NCBI RefSeq assembly: GCF_905220415.1
Contig: NC_059542.1
Span: forward strand, 5,208,001-5,272,000
Reading direction: 5' to 3'
DNA length: 64,000 nucleotides
DNA from: Colias croceus
Lineage: Eukaryota > Arthropoda > Insecta > Lepidoptera > Pieridae
Of the stretch, positions 25,967 to 35,449 are shown one piece after another. Numbering within the stretch: position 1 is the first letter of the stretch; every line of letters starts with the position of its first letter. A model generated the notes under the pieces. It searched no databases and was not told the origin of the DNA. It saw nothing but the letters and a program-made list of their open reading frames with translations. The translations under genes and the position numbers were made by a program.

Positions 25967-28137
25967 ATGTGAAGGCATCACGTGAAAACTAGCGGTTCGA
26001 TTTCGATGAAACTTGGTATAATTATACCTTATTATCCTGGGCGTAAAATAGGATACTTTTTATCCTTGAAAAATACGTAGAAAAAAATTAATCTTAATTT
26101 TTCAGTTTTATCCATAGACGTTGTTCCGTAGAACCGCGAACACACGTTGCGTATTATTATAGGCCTAGCCGTATTTGGGAATTGGGTACAATAGATATTT
26201 ATAAGATGTTATTGACAGAGGTACTCAAAATGGAGAAATAACCATCCACGCGAAGACCGACATCCGCGCGGAAGGAGTCGCGGGCGGAAGCTAGTAATAT
26301 ATAAAATTCTCGCGCCAAAATGATAGTTACCGTATATATGGTGACCATACCCCTCCGAAGCTGCTGGACTGATTCCCATGAAATTTTGTGTCTATTATGT
26401 AGGTCTGAGAATCGGCCAACAATTATTTTTCACATGTCTCAGTGATAAGAGTACCTAAGGCAAAACGTTTGCCGGGACAGTTTGATATAAATGTCAACTT
26501 GATACATTTTTATGCGTTCATGAAAGTGACTATAGGGGTTTGCGTTTTTTTTTGAAAAGCTAAAAACTCGAAACCTTTAAAATGCACAATATTTTTTGCA
26601 TCGATAAAGGATTTCCCTTGTTTAAATGACACAGGAAGCGTAAGCGTAGGTAGGTATTGCATGTAACAAACCACTGATTTTTTTTTCAAACAACAACAGG
26701 ACATACATATTCCAGAGCAATGGTAATAACCATATTATATACATTGAAAATTATTTACCATTTATTAAATACGCATTGCCAGAAAGATATTCAGGAACCA
26801 TATCATCTGCGTATAACCAATGAGGAAGGAACCATTTTTCGTCTTCATTATGATAAACTGCAGCATTTTCATTCTTATAGCCTGGAATAAATTGAAGGTG
26901 CTATAATTTTAATAAAGCCCTACCATTTTGAATTTCATATGAACCAAGTTTACATTTAAATAACTAAAGGGGATTTGGGATTTAAGTTCAATTGGCAATA
27001 AAGACGACTGTTAATACTTGAAAAACTTTCAAAAAAGTTCTGTTCCTATATTTATGTATACTGTTACCGATAAGATCTGCATCCAAATTTTCTTTAACAA
27101 TTCTTTCTATCTGCCATGGATTAATTAAAATATCGTCGTCAGTCTTGAGTAAAAACTTTATTTTTGATGAACATTTCTGTGCCGTCCATTTTAGCATGAG
27201 AGCCGTCTTCAGTGTGAGATTCTGATAATGTTCTTGAAACTGGTAAACTACTAGATCACCTTTGTGCCTGTCGGACTAGAAAAAATTTTTTTTTTAAAAT
27301 AACTTATCTTAACTACTTACTTTAGTAAGTAAGTAACTATTAATTTTGTTTTCATGTTGTATTCGGAATTACTACGGTCTACTTCGTTGGAAGTCATTAA
27401 CAAATTATCGGCACCATATCATAAGGTTGATTTAGATAATTAGATTATGTACAAGTATTACCAAATGATCAATTTCTTTGGCATTATTTAGGCCAATAAT
27501 GAACAGAGTTCGCAATCGAGTGGCCCATGTAATCCTTATTGCCTCACGTTGCTTGACATGGAAAGGAGAAGAAGCAACGGTAACCAGAATTGAAATATTA
27601 TCTCGACATGGTAAAGTTGAGGGTTCTTGTAGAAGATTGCTGAAATATTATTACAAATTTAAATTTCAAACCACCTCAGCTTTTTTTTAAATATCGCTAA
27701 GATAGTTAAGTACATAATTTCTTAGTCTCGACATAATTTTTCTGTAGACTGTAGGTACCTATGTATCAAGCAGCTGAGAGAGTTGACTAAGAGGAATAAA
27801 ACAGAACTTGAACTTTGTAAAAAACGTAACTTTACCCATTATAATGCTTTTTTAAAAGTTTTTTTATGATGCAACAAAGAAGTGTGGGTAATTATTATAA
27901 ATAGAATAACAAACAGTTAAAAAAAAAAACAAAAGGTATAACGTACATTTCTTTAATGTAATCCTCCAAATTGCGATTACGCTTGAAGTGATCGAAATAG
28001 TTTACGTCATGATGTAAATCATATGCCTTGTAGCTAATTAATTGTAATTCCCACCAGCAAAGCAGTGATACTGATAATATAATAAGCAGTACTAAAATAT
28101 TTTTCGACGTCTTAATCTGTGTTGAAATTTTGAGCAC
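24359..28137 (-). CDS. Beta-1,3-galactosyltransferase-like glycosyltransferase (GT31)
   Basis: Five coding exons: 28137-27947, 27639-27462, 27275-27068, 26881-26759 and 24609-24359. Phases agree and give 316 residues, with stop TAA. It has a short cytosolic N-terminus, one signal-anchor segment (residues ~13-30), a stem, then the Golgi lumenal catalytic domain: 'REAIRITWA' (GT31 motif I), 'YQNLTLKT' with a likely N-glycan site (Asn142), the metal-binding 'DDD' (169-171) in 'FLLKTDDDIL', and the acidic 'IED' motif (~252-254) in 'INIEDIYFTFL'. Family members transfer galactose or N-acetyl sugars in beta-1,3 linkage; donor and acceptor cannot be told here. The last intron (2.1 kb) contains a 576-bp palindromic MITE and a microsatellite repeat. 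A donor inside 'DADLIG' decides exon 3; later in-frame sequence there would break the family alignment. Confidence 0.88.
24708..25283. mobile_element. 576-bp palindromic MITE in GT31 intron
   Basis: The left arm starts TAGTTCAGGATACATCGCCC and is mirrored at the right end; arms of about 200 bp pair almost fully. GTA flanks both ends (24705-24707 and 25284-25286), a possible 3-bp target duplication. Non-coding. Confidence 0.7.
25574..26294 (+). repeat. Lepidopteran-type dispersed repeat with (GTCT)n microsatellite
   Basis: It opens with 'aaaatccggccaagtgggag' followed by 'tcggactcgcgc', a block I know as common in lepidopteran genomes. It holds a GTCT tandem array at about 25936-25966 and ends 'gggcggaagCTAG' before T, the Helitron-like end. 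The left boundary is uncertain; the interval may be a composite of two repeats. A reverse-oriented relative of the opening block is at about 41040-41075. Confidence 0.55.
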
Positions 28138-28139
28138 TG

Positions 28140-29358
28140 TAATTTATAGTGGACATAAATAAGAGCGCACACCAATAGCTGTGCCGCGCGGTATCAGATG
28201 CTGCCGAGTTAGCTGCCGAGTGTCGCGATAGAACCCATGCCACAGATTAGAGAATAGTTACTTCGTAACTTGCCCATGCCACGCAAAAAGAATAATTGAC
28301 AAGTATTATCAGAATCCGTCCAGTTGTTTTCCGGTAAAAGAGTATCAAACACACATCCTCACAATCTTTCGATCATTTAAAATATATGTAGTTAGTTAGT
28401 ATTATTAGTACATACTATATATGTAGTTAGTAGTTAGATAAATTAGTTATTATAAAATCTTTTCAAATTAAATCTAACATAACTAACTAGGTAACATATA
28501 AAGAACAACTGATTCAATGCGAACGCTTTTCATTTTTTAAATGTAGTTTAACATCAATTAAAGTGCATCAGTAACTGATTTGTTGTTTTATAAGTTTACC
28601 TTATATATAAAAATCAGTTATGTAGCGATATTTTTTTTTACTTCTTCATGCAATTTACATAGTAGATAAGTTAGTTAGTTACATAAATAGTATCTAGTAA
28701 CTACTTAATCATAATAGTTACTCGTAACTTAGGTACTATTGAACTATCATATCATTAATATTTTATGTTTAAGACAGCAAAGAATTATTATGTACCTACT
28801 ATCATCAGTTTTATAGTAGGTACCTATTATATTACATAAGAGTAACTATACGTACCTAAAAAATATAATTTCCCTCGCAAGAAAACATGGGTTTTGTTTT
28901 CCATAGTCACAATTGAAATAATCAGTTTGGCAGGAATAAAACCAAATGATTTAAATTTTTAACTGATTTATCAAACAAACAAGTAATTTAATTTCAACGT
29001 ATGGTAAGTGAACCATACGTTATAAAAGGAAACTTCTCTCTGATAATGTTAGCGTACCTACTCGTAAGTACTTATCAACTCGAAACGAGTACCCATTCGT
29101 AAACAATAATATTAAGTAGGTAAGTTTCGTTTTGATATCAGTGAAACAGACATTAATTACTCTGTGCATCAGTAGGTAATAATAATTATACCCTATAGGG
29201 CTATAGGCAGCTATATAAATTGAATGTAGGTAGGCGGGGGTACATCTCGCGAGGCCCGTGAGGCCCTGATTGTGTTAGAATTTAGAAGAGGTATGTTCTA
29301 ACATACCTCCATAATAAATTCTAATTTATGACATTCGTATAGTCCGTCAAATGTTTTG
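28140..29358. other. Upstream of GT31 gene; AT-rich intergenic
   Basis: The 5' flank of the minus-strand GT31 gene. No exon recognised. 'tcaaacacacatcctcac' near 28348 looks like the worn end of a dispersed repeat. TAGTTAG-type short repeats cluster at 28385-28450. Confidence 0.4.
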
Positions 29359-29541
29359 TCTATACTAATATTATAAATGCGAAAGTAACTCTGTCTATCT
29401 GTCTGTTACTCAATCACGCCTAAACTACTGAACCAATTTGCATGAAATTTGGTATAGAGATATTTTGATACCCGAGAAAGGACATAGGCTACCTTTTATT
29501 GTGAAATATGTACCACGGGCGAAGCCGGGGCGGGCAACTAG
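29359..29541 (+). mobile_element. Helitron-like short repeat
   Basis: Begins TCTATACTAATATTATAAAT and ends 'gggcaaCTAG' before T, with the 'gggcgaagccggggcggg' block just upstream. A reverse-oriented related fragment is at about 56945-57072. Confidence 0.6.
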
Positions 29542-30060
29542 TTTTTTATAAGTTATTAACCTTGTGAAAAAGTATTAAAATTAGAATTTTTATTCTTTTT
29601 CAAATTTATTTTCGACTGAGAGGCGCGAGGCCCCAAGGACCTCGAGGCCGTCTCTGCCTGTAGGTAGGGGAGAGCGGGGATGAAAGTCACATTTTTTTCT
29701 TTTTTTATGTAACTTCCAAAATACGTTGTTTAGGAATGATATTTGTATACCAAAGGATAGTGTAATTATTCTGGTACAAAATAAATAAACGTATTTTTGT
29801 ATAATATTATCAGTTGTAGAAATATTTTGTATTTTCACTCCAAAGATAAATGTGACTTATAACCCCGGGTCAGGGATGGTTGTCACAATGCCTAGGGTAG
29901 GTAGTCACATACTAAATAACAGGCAATTTATAAATAAAAAGTCACTTTTTGGTCTTATAATTTTACGGAATAGTTTTTGATTAAGAACTCTTAACCTAAT
30001 GAAACCGTAGACAGTCTTTATTTCAATCTGAACATTAAGAATCACAATTTTAGCAAATGT

Positions 30061-30270
30061 AATTTATTTATTTTATTTATTTATTTATAACTCTTTATTG
30101 CACAAACTAAAATATGACAAAAATAACATTAATACATAAGAAAGGCATAGTTTGTACAAGAGGCGGCCTTATTGCTAAGCAGCAATCTCTACCAGGCAAC
30201 CTGATGGAAAGGAAATGTATGAAGTTAATGGGATAGTGCAAAAAGAAGAAAAAATTTAGTAGACCAGATG
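30061..30270. repeat. LINE 3'-tail-like dispersed repeat
   Basis: TTTATT-rich start (30061-30090), then 'tctttattgcacaaac' and 'tattgctaagcagcaatctc', a sequence that I associate with non-LTR retrotransposon 3' ends in Lepidoptera. It interrupts the 3' side of the pogo-like remnant. Confidence 0.45.
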
Positions 30271-30446
30271 TGCATGTTCTAGAGCCCAAAATATACATTA
30301 TACAATCCTGGCATTGTACCCAAACCTCTAGATTTGCTTGCTGGGTATGGCGACAAACAGACTAAGCAGAAATCTTCATTCTCTTTCACTTCTTCACTGT
30401 TGTCAGATTTCTTCTTGTTTTTATTAGATTTAGAAAACTTCTTCTC

Positions 30447-30849
30447 TTATTTCTTCTCACTCAATACAAGTTTTGATACTTTCTTTTTCTTAGCATCTTG
30501 CTCCTTCTTTTTCTCTTCTAAATAGGTCTTTTCCGGTATATCTGTCAGAACGGCCGATTTACATTTTCTTTTATCACCTTGCTGTGACTTGCGTGGAGGT
30601 GCTTTTGGTAGTGGTTTCAAAATAATCGGGGATACGTTCAGAGTAGATTTTACACCACTAAGACCTGGTATCGCTAGGGGCTCAAGGGTTCTTACTCCAC
30701 TTGGACCTGGTATCGCCAGGAGCTCATTGGGAACTTGATTCTACAAAGATTCCCCTAGCATCGGACTTTCTATAAAATTTTCTGGCGTTAGGATAGATGG
30801 ACTTCCAGCAGGTTCGTTAGGGCGATTTTCCGGTGTTGATTGAAAATTA
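30447..30849 (-). pseudogene. C-terminal fragment of a pogo/jerky-type transposase
   Basis: The minus-strand frame reads 'SPSILTPENFIESP', an internal stop (after 'MLGESL'), then 'ILKPLPKAPPRKSQQGDKRK', 'SAVLTDIPEK' and a lysine-rich tail 'EEKKKEQDAKKKKVSKL' before TAA. The 'PFPKAPPRK..RGRK..S.ILTDTPEK' pattern is typical of the region after the DDE domain in pogo-like transposases. The catalytic domain is missing. Confidence 0.65.
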
Positions 30850-31322
30850 ACGGCTGAAACAAACAACCTCAAAACGCAAATAAAGTCAGCTCGCATACAG
30901 GGGGCTGGTTGTCACATGTGACAATTAGCCCCCGAAAATTTGTGACAACGAGCCCCATAACACGTTTTAGAAAAATAACATTGAAAATAAATTCCGATCA
31001 ATGAATATCTAAAAAACTATACTACGATATTATAAAACACATTTCATCATCATCAAATGAACTGAAAGATTATTACTGTAAAACAAGAACGTATACTTAG
31101 GAGGTTCGACACAGCAGCACAAAAATTTACTTTTGCTATGCGAAAACAATAAACACTTGTGAAGCCCTCACGGCAGATCGGAGCGGTCTGACGCGAAGTG
31201 GGGACAGCGTTGTCACTATATCGCTTTTGCCACGCTGTTCAACAGACTTATTCGATAGTTCAGTTTTGTGTTAAGACCGCTGTGACAACCAACCCGTGAG
31301 ACAACCAAACCCGGTCTCCCCT

Positions 31323-31862
31323 ATGTATAATTTCTCTTGTAATTTGCAAATATTGATCAATGATATCTGGGTGATAAGCTGTGGATTTGATGATACTAAC
31401 AAGGTATTTACTCGGTAATATTACTATAAATAATATATATAATAAGATATAAAATTGTAGGGGTATCATTGTAGGTATATGGATATCGATAAATTTTATA
31501 GATAGGTAGCTTTTTTAATAAAAATGAATTAAGTATTACAATAGTAATTCACTGTGGTAATTCATGCTTATCTTGTACGTTCGAGCAACTTATTAAATCA
31601 TTAATTTTTATTAGGAAACAACACGTTTTGGGACTTTCCTAAAAATAACTGAAACCTGAAGCAGGGAAATCCTCTCTGCTTCGATATGTTTCGCACGTAT
31701 TTTTTTTTTGTTACATTTTATCTCATATTTATTGGATATATACCTATGTTACACGGGTTTTAATATATCAGCGCATATAAAATCACAAAGTACTTATATT
31801 TTAACTAAGTACCTATTTAGTATTTTCTAGGGTATGATTATACGCGAGTATTATAACATTTT
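31323..31862. other. Intergenic, no gene seen
   Basis: AT-rich sequence between the pogo-like and Penelope-like elements; no exon or repeat boundary recognised. Confidence 0.4.
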
Positions 31863-32181
31863 GAAATTAAAGACTTTTTAACGGATTTTAAACGCGATTT
31901 ATTCATTATATTGGTGAATCTCACCTTGCCAACTAGCTTCTGTCGGTAAATCTTTGTTTCAGAGAGCCCGCCACCTCTGTGATGCCTTCAACGGGGAACT
32001 GCAGCATGTCAAGCGGGTACTACGTACCAAACAACAAGCTGCAGGCGCCTTCACAGCATCACAGGAGTCGAACGAAGCCACACACAGTTGAAAGACAACC
32101 GGCTTACCTACCATAATATGTGAAGGGAGTTACTGACAGAATTGGAAGAATCCTAAGACGAGCTTCAATTAAAACTACGTA

Positions 32182-32769
32182 GAACCTCGATAAGTTAAAG
32201 TCCAAGGGAAACACAAAATATTTTAAGTTATAGAGGTTTTAAGTTATCAAGGGTCTATCCATTTTTCACTTCTTCTATAGCCTTTATTTTATCAGCGTAG
32301 GTGAGGGTTGTTAGTTTTCTTTTTGGACTAATTTTAATCAGCCAGTTTTATCACACAGTAAGTAAAGTGATGTTTCCAGGACAACGATCAAAAACTTATG
32401 ATGCAAGTAAGTCGTTGTCATAAAGCTAACCACCGCAAAGCTTTGAAGAATTTAGATAAAGCAAACAATAGGTAATGTATTGTTTACGTTAACAATACAT
32501 AGTAAACACGTGCAAGCAATAAATACCGAAACTCCTTGTTTTGACACTCTTTCAAAATGACTCATTGACAAAAAATTTTATGTAATAGAGGTTGTGGAAA
32601 CATTTTTTTAAGTTATTGAGGGCCAATACAGAGATTATTTATTTAAGTTATAGAGGTTGCGTATTTTAAGTTAAAGAGGTTTTGGGCTCTGATGGGAAGG
32701 GAACATATTATTTTGTGAAGTTACAGAGGTTTTTATGTTATCGAGGTTTAAGTTATCGAGGTTCAACTA
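32182..32769. mobile_element. Tigger/pogo-like MITE inside the Penelope-like frame
   Basis: Ends 'GAACCTCGATAAGTTAAAG' (left) and the complement of 'TAGTTGAACCTCGATAACTT' (right), with TA on both sides (32180-32181, 32770-32771). The Penelope-like frame is continuous across the join if the insertion and one TA are ignored. A box of the type AAGTTAtcGAGGTT recurs about eight times inside. Confidence 0.75.
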
Positions 32770-33255
32770 TATAAGCCGTACAAGAAGATAAACCAATTCT
32801 TGAGACCAATTAAAAGTAATAATCCGCTACAAGAAGCAGGCGTGTACAAGTTAGACTGTGACTGTGGTCTCTCATACATCGGCCAAACAAACAGAAGCAT
32901 TGCTAACCGACTGAAGGAGCACATTGCGGATATCAAGCATTGGCGTCACAAGAAGTCTGCGGTATGTGAACACACACTGGACAACAACCACTTCATAAGA
33001 TTTGACCAACCACAAATCCTTGCCAGAGAAAATAAATTTTTTCCAAGACTTGTACGCGAGGCTATTGAAATTAAAAAACATCCAAATTTCAATAGAGAAG
33101 ATGGTTTGAAACTTTCTAACACCTGGGATCCTGTTATTAAGAATTTAAAATCCCATGTCAAACGTACCAAAAGACTAGAAGACACGATCAGCCAATACTG
33201 CCAACATCCGGAAAAATACTCCACATACCAACTACGGAGGAATAGGTGGAGGTAG
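32770..33255 (+). pseudogene. GIY-YIG endonuclease domain of Penelope-like element
   Basis: The open frame carries 'GVYKLDCDCGLSYIGQTNRS', in which GVY and YIG form the GIY-YIG signature, then 'IANRLKEHI' (catalytic Arg region), 'SAVCEHTLDNNH' and a conserved Glu in 'LVREAIEIKKHPNFNREDG'. The CDC Cys pair before YIG is typical of Penelope-like elements. The domain itself is intact, but the upstream frame is interrupted by a MITE and the 5' part is missing, so the element cannot be autonomous. Confidence 0.85.
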
Positions 33256-33499
33256 TTTACAAATAACAATTTTTGAATGACCGTCAAGACGTACAACATC
33301 TCAGTCTCCCCGTGACCGCGCTCGCTGTAAAGTGTTCGAAACGTCGGGAAAATAATATACTTAATGAATAAATCGCGTTTAAAATCCGTTAAAAAGTCTT
33401 TAATTTCTATAAGTACCTATTGTCAAATATGAGTTACATTCTTATATTTTACGTTTTAAAGATTCCCTACAGCAAAGAAAGCTTTTAAATTTATATACG

Positions 33500-33668
33500 T
33501 TCCTGTGGGATTTCCGGTGTAAAAAGTAGCCTTCGTCTATTTTGGGGCTTCAGCTACCTTTCAGCATACTTACCAAATTTCATTGTTATCGGTTCAGTAG
33601 TTTTTACGTGAAATACCTAATAACAAACATCCATCCTTACAAACTTTCGTGTATAAAAATATAGTAAG
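33500..33668 (-). repeat. Worn Helitron-like/dispersed repeat fragment
   Basis: Contains 'gtgggatttccggtg', 'accaaatttcattg' and 'aaacatccatccttacaaac', motifs shared with the copies at 39715-39805 and 39968-40140. Boundaries are degraded. Confidence 0.45.
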
Positions 33669-34388
33669 TAAGATAGGTTACCTTCCCATTCATTTGTTTG
33701 TCTATTTCTTAGAAACTATTTGATGAACTTCTTATCTTCGTATATTATCGCGCATTATTATAATAATTGTTAGTTACCTATCTAAAACATGTATTTTTAT
33801 TTCTTTGTTATTATATCCTCTTTTAAAAATATTGAAAAAAAGAATATGAACAGACGATTGCCGAATGTTATTTTGTAATAATTATCACAAAATTATTCAA
33901 GACTCTTGTAATAGGTAATTAGGTAAATACCTAGTTACGTATTTTATACTCAAACTGGGCAACACTGAATGACGTAGATCTATTAAATACATATTGTAAA
34001 GTAGGTACATACCTTCTTGTAAAGTACATACTGGTACATAGGTACACATAAATTAAATATAGATGTACCTATTTAAAAGTTTCTACTTATGTATTATATT
34101 GTTTTGATAATTCTATATTGTACACCTTCCTTAACTTTTAAAATTTACGATACCTATAGTTTTTAATCAAACTATTATGTTTGTAATTTCACGAATTTTA
34201 ATAACCGCAACCAGAATTTCTCGTGTGCAGATAAGAAAATGGCACTACATATGTATTATTTTCCTTTATTATATTATTATTTTGTTTTGTTAATTTCAAT
34301 TTTTACAGTTATAATATGTGAGAATTTAATACGTTTTTAACTAATAAAAAATAACCTTGTTTATATAATTATTAGTTTAACGTTTTAG
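33669..34388. other. 5' flank of the rhodanese gene
   Basis: No confident first exon found. An ATG at 34239 opens a strongly hydrophobic frame ending shortly before 34340, but no donor joins it convincingly to the exon at 34389. Confidence 0.35.
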
Positions 34389-35045
34389 GTTCAGAGGCAT
34401 CGGTAAAAAAAGTACACCATATAAAATGTATCACGACGGACTCGTATTCAAGATTCCATGCAACAAAAATAATTGATCCTCAATACGAAGTTAATTATGA
34501 GGATGTTGATGGAAGTATAAATAATCCTAAAACCCTTATTATTGATGTAAGAAAGCCAGATGAAGTTCAATCTACAGGCCAGATTCCATCCAGTATCAAC
34601 ATTCCATGTAGGCAATTTGCTATATTTTTCTACTTTTACTCTTGAACATAATAAATTCAGACTTTAGAGTTAATTATAATAATATCCAATTAGGTACTTT
34701 ACGTACAACGTAATTATTGCCTTAATTTTCAGTGGACAGCTTACAGCAAGTTTTGACTAACATGTCTGAAGAAGAATTCAAAAGGCACTTCCATCGATCC
34801 AAACCAACACATTCTGATGAAATTATATTTTATTGTAAATCAGGAAAAAGGGCTAGCAAAGCACTAGCAACTGCTCTTAGTATTGGATATTCAGAGTATG
34901 TATTAAATATTAATTTTATATTGCATTACAAAATATACTCAACTCTAGTAAGTACATAATTATATTAATTTTAATTAAAATTTTATTAAATTTCAGGTCG
35001 AAAAAATATTTAGGCAGTTGGGATGAATGGTCTAGTCGACAATGA
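34389..35045 (+). CDS. Single-domain rhodanese / thiosulfate sulfurtransferase (first exon not found)
   Basis: Three exons in phase: 34389-34607, 34733-34895 and 34997-35045 (stop TGA). The first visible exon starts at an acceptor with no usable ATG, so an upstream start exon is missing from this model. Visible product is about 142 residues: 'YEDVDGSI', the rhodanese strand-helix 'LIIDVRKPDEVQSTGQIPSSINIP', and the active-site loop 'YCKSGKRAS' with the catalytic Cys, ending 'YLGSWDEWSSRQ'. The layout fits small TSTD1/GlpE-like sulfurtransferases that move a sulfane sulfur to thiol acceptors such as glutathione; the acceptor here is inference. It converges on eL37, with 404 bp between stop codons. 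Candidate poly(A) signal AATAAA near 35097. Confidence 0.85.
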
Positions 35046-35449
35046 TTGCATTTACATGTTAAAATATTTTTGTTTTTTATTCACAACCCCAATTGCAATA
35101 AATAATAAAATAATATTAAATTAAAAAATAACATTCTTGATGGAAATAACAAATTAAAAAAAAGATTTTGACATGGTGCTATAGTAGTTATTATCACATT
35201 ATTTATTCTGTGACATGGTGTCATTTCGAAAAAAAATGCAATTATAATATCAATTTGTAAAGATCAATCAACTGGACAATTTAAGACGCAACAATATTAT
35301 TGGTTGCACTTTTTCTTATGTAAAAACAAAATGATCATGGTTTTAGATATATGTACCTAATAAATTTCTATATATACAAGTAAATTTAGGAGGACAATAA
35401 AGAATAACAAACACATTTTTTACTGTTTTTATTTGTCACAACAATACAT

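Larger units (their letters stand above)
29667..31321 (-). mobile_element. Deleted pogo-like DNA transposon
   Basis: Ends GGGGAGAGCGGG (29667) and the complement of GGGGAGACCGGG (ending 31321) are flanked by TA (29665-29666 and 31322-31323). Further 'gttgtcac' motifs lie near both ends (29880, 30907 and 31205). The interior keeps the 3' part of a transposase frame on the minus strand and a LINE-tail-like insertion at 30061-30270. Confidence 0.6.
31863..33407 (+). mobile_element. 5'-truncated Penelope-like retroelement with 44-bp inverted flanks
   Basis: Contains the end of the reverse transcriptase-linked frame ('RARHLCDAFNGELQHVKRVL' near 31960, then 'IGRILRRASIKTT') and a GIY-YIG endonuclease, the domain pair that defines Penelope-like elements. 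The block 31863-31906 is the exact reverse complement of 33364-33407; inverted terminal duplications are known for these elements. A Tigger-like MITE (32182-32769) splits the frame. Confidence 0.8.

Noticed and set aside
30334..30525. Plus-strand Ser/Phe-rich 63-codon frame
   Set aside because: Complement of the Lys-rich transposase tail on the minus strand.
32872..33299. Two minus-strand frames of 69 and 117 codons
   Set aside because: Antisense shadows of the GIY-YIG frame.
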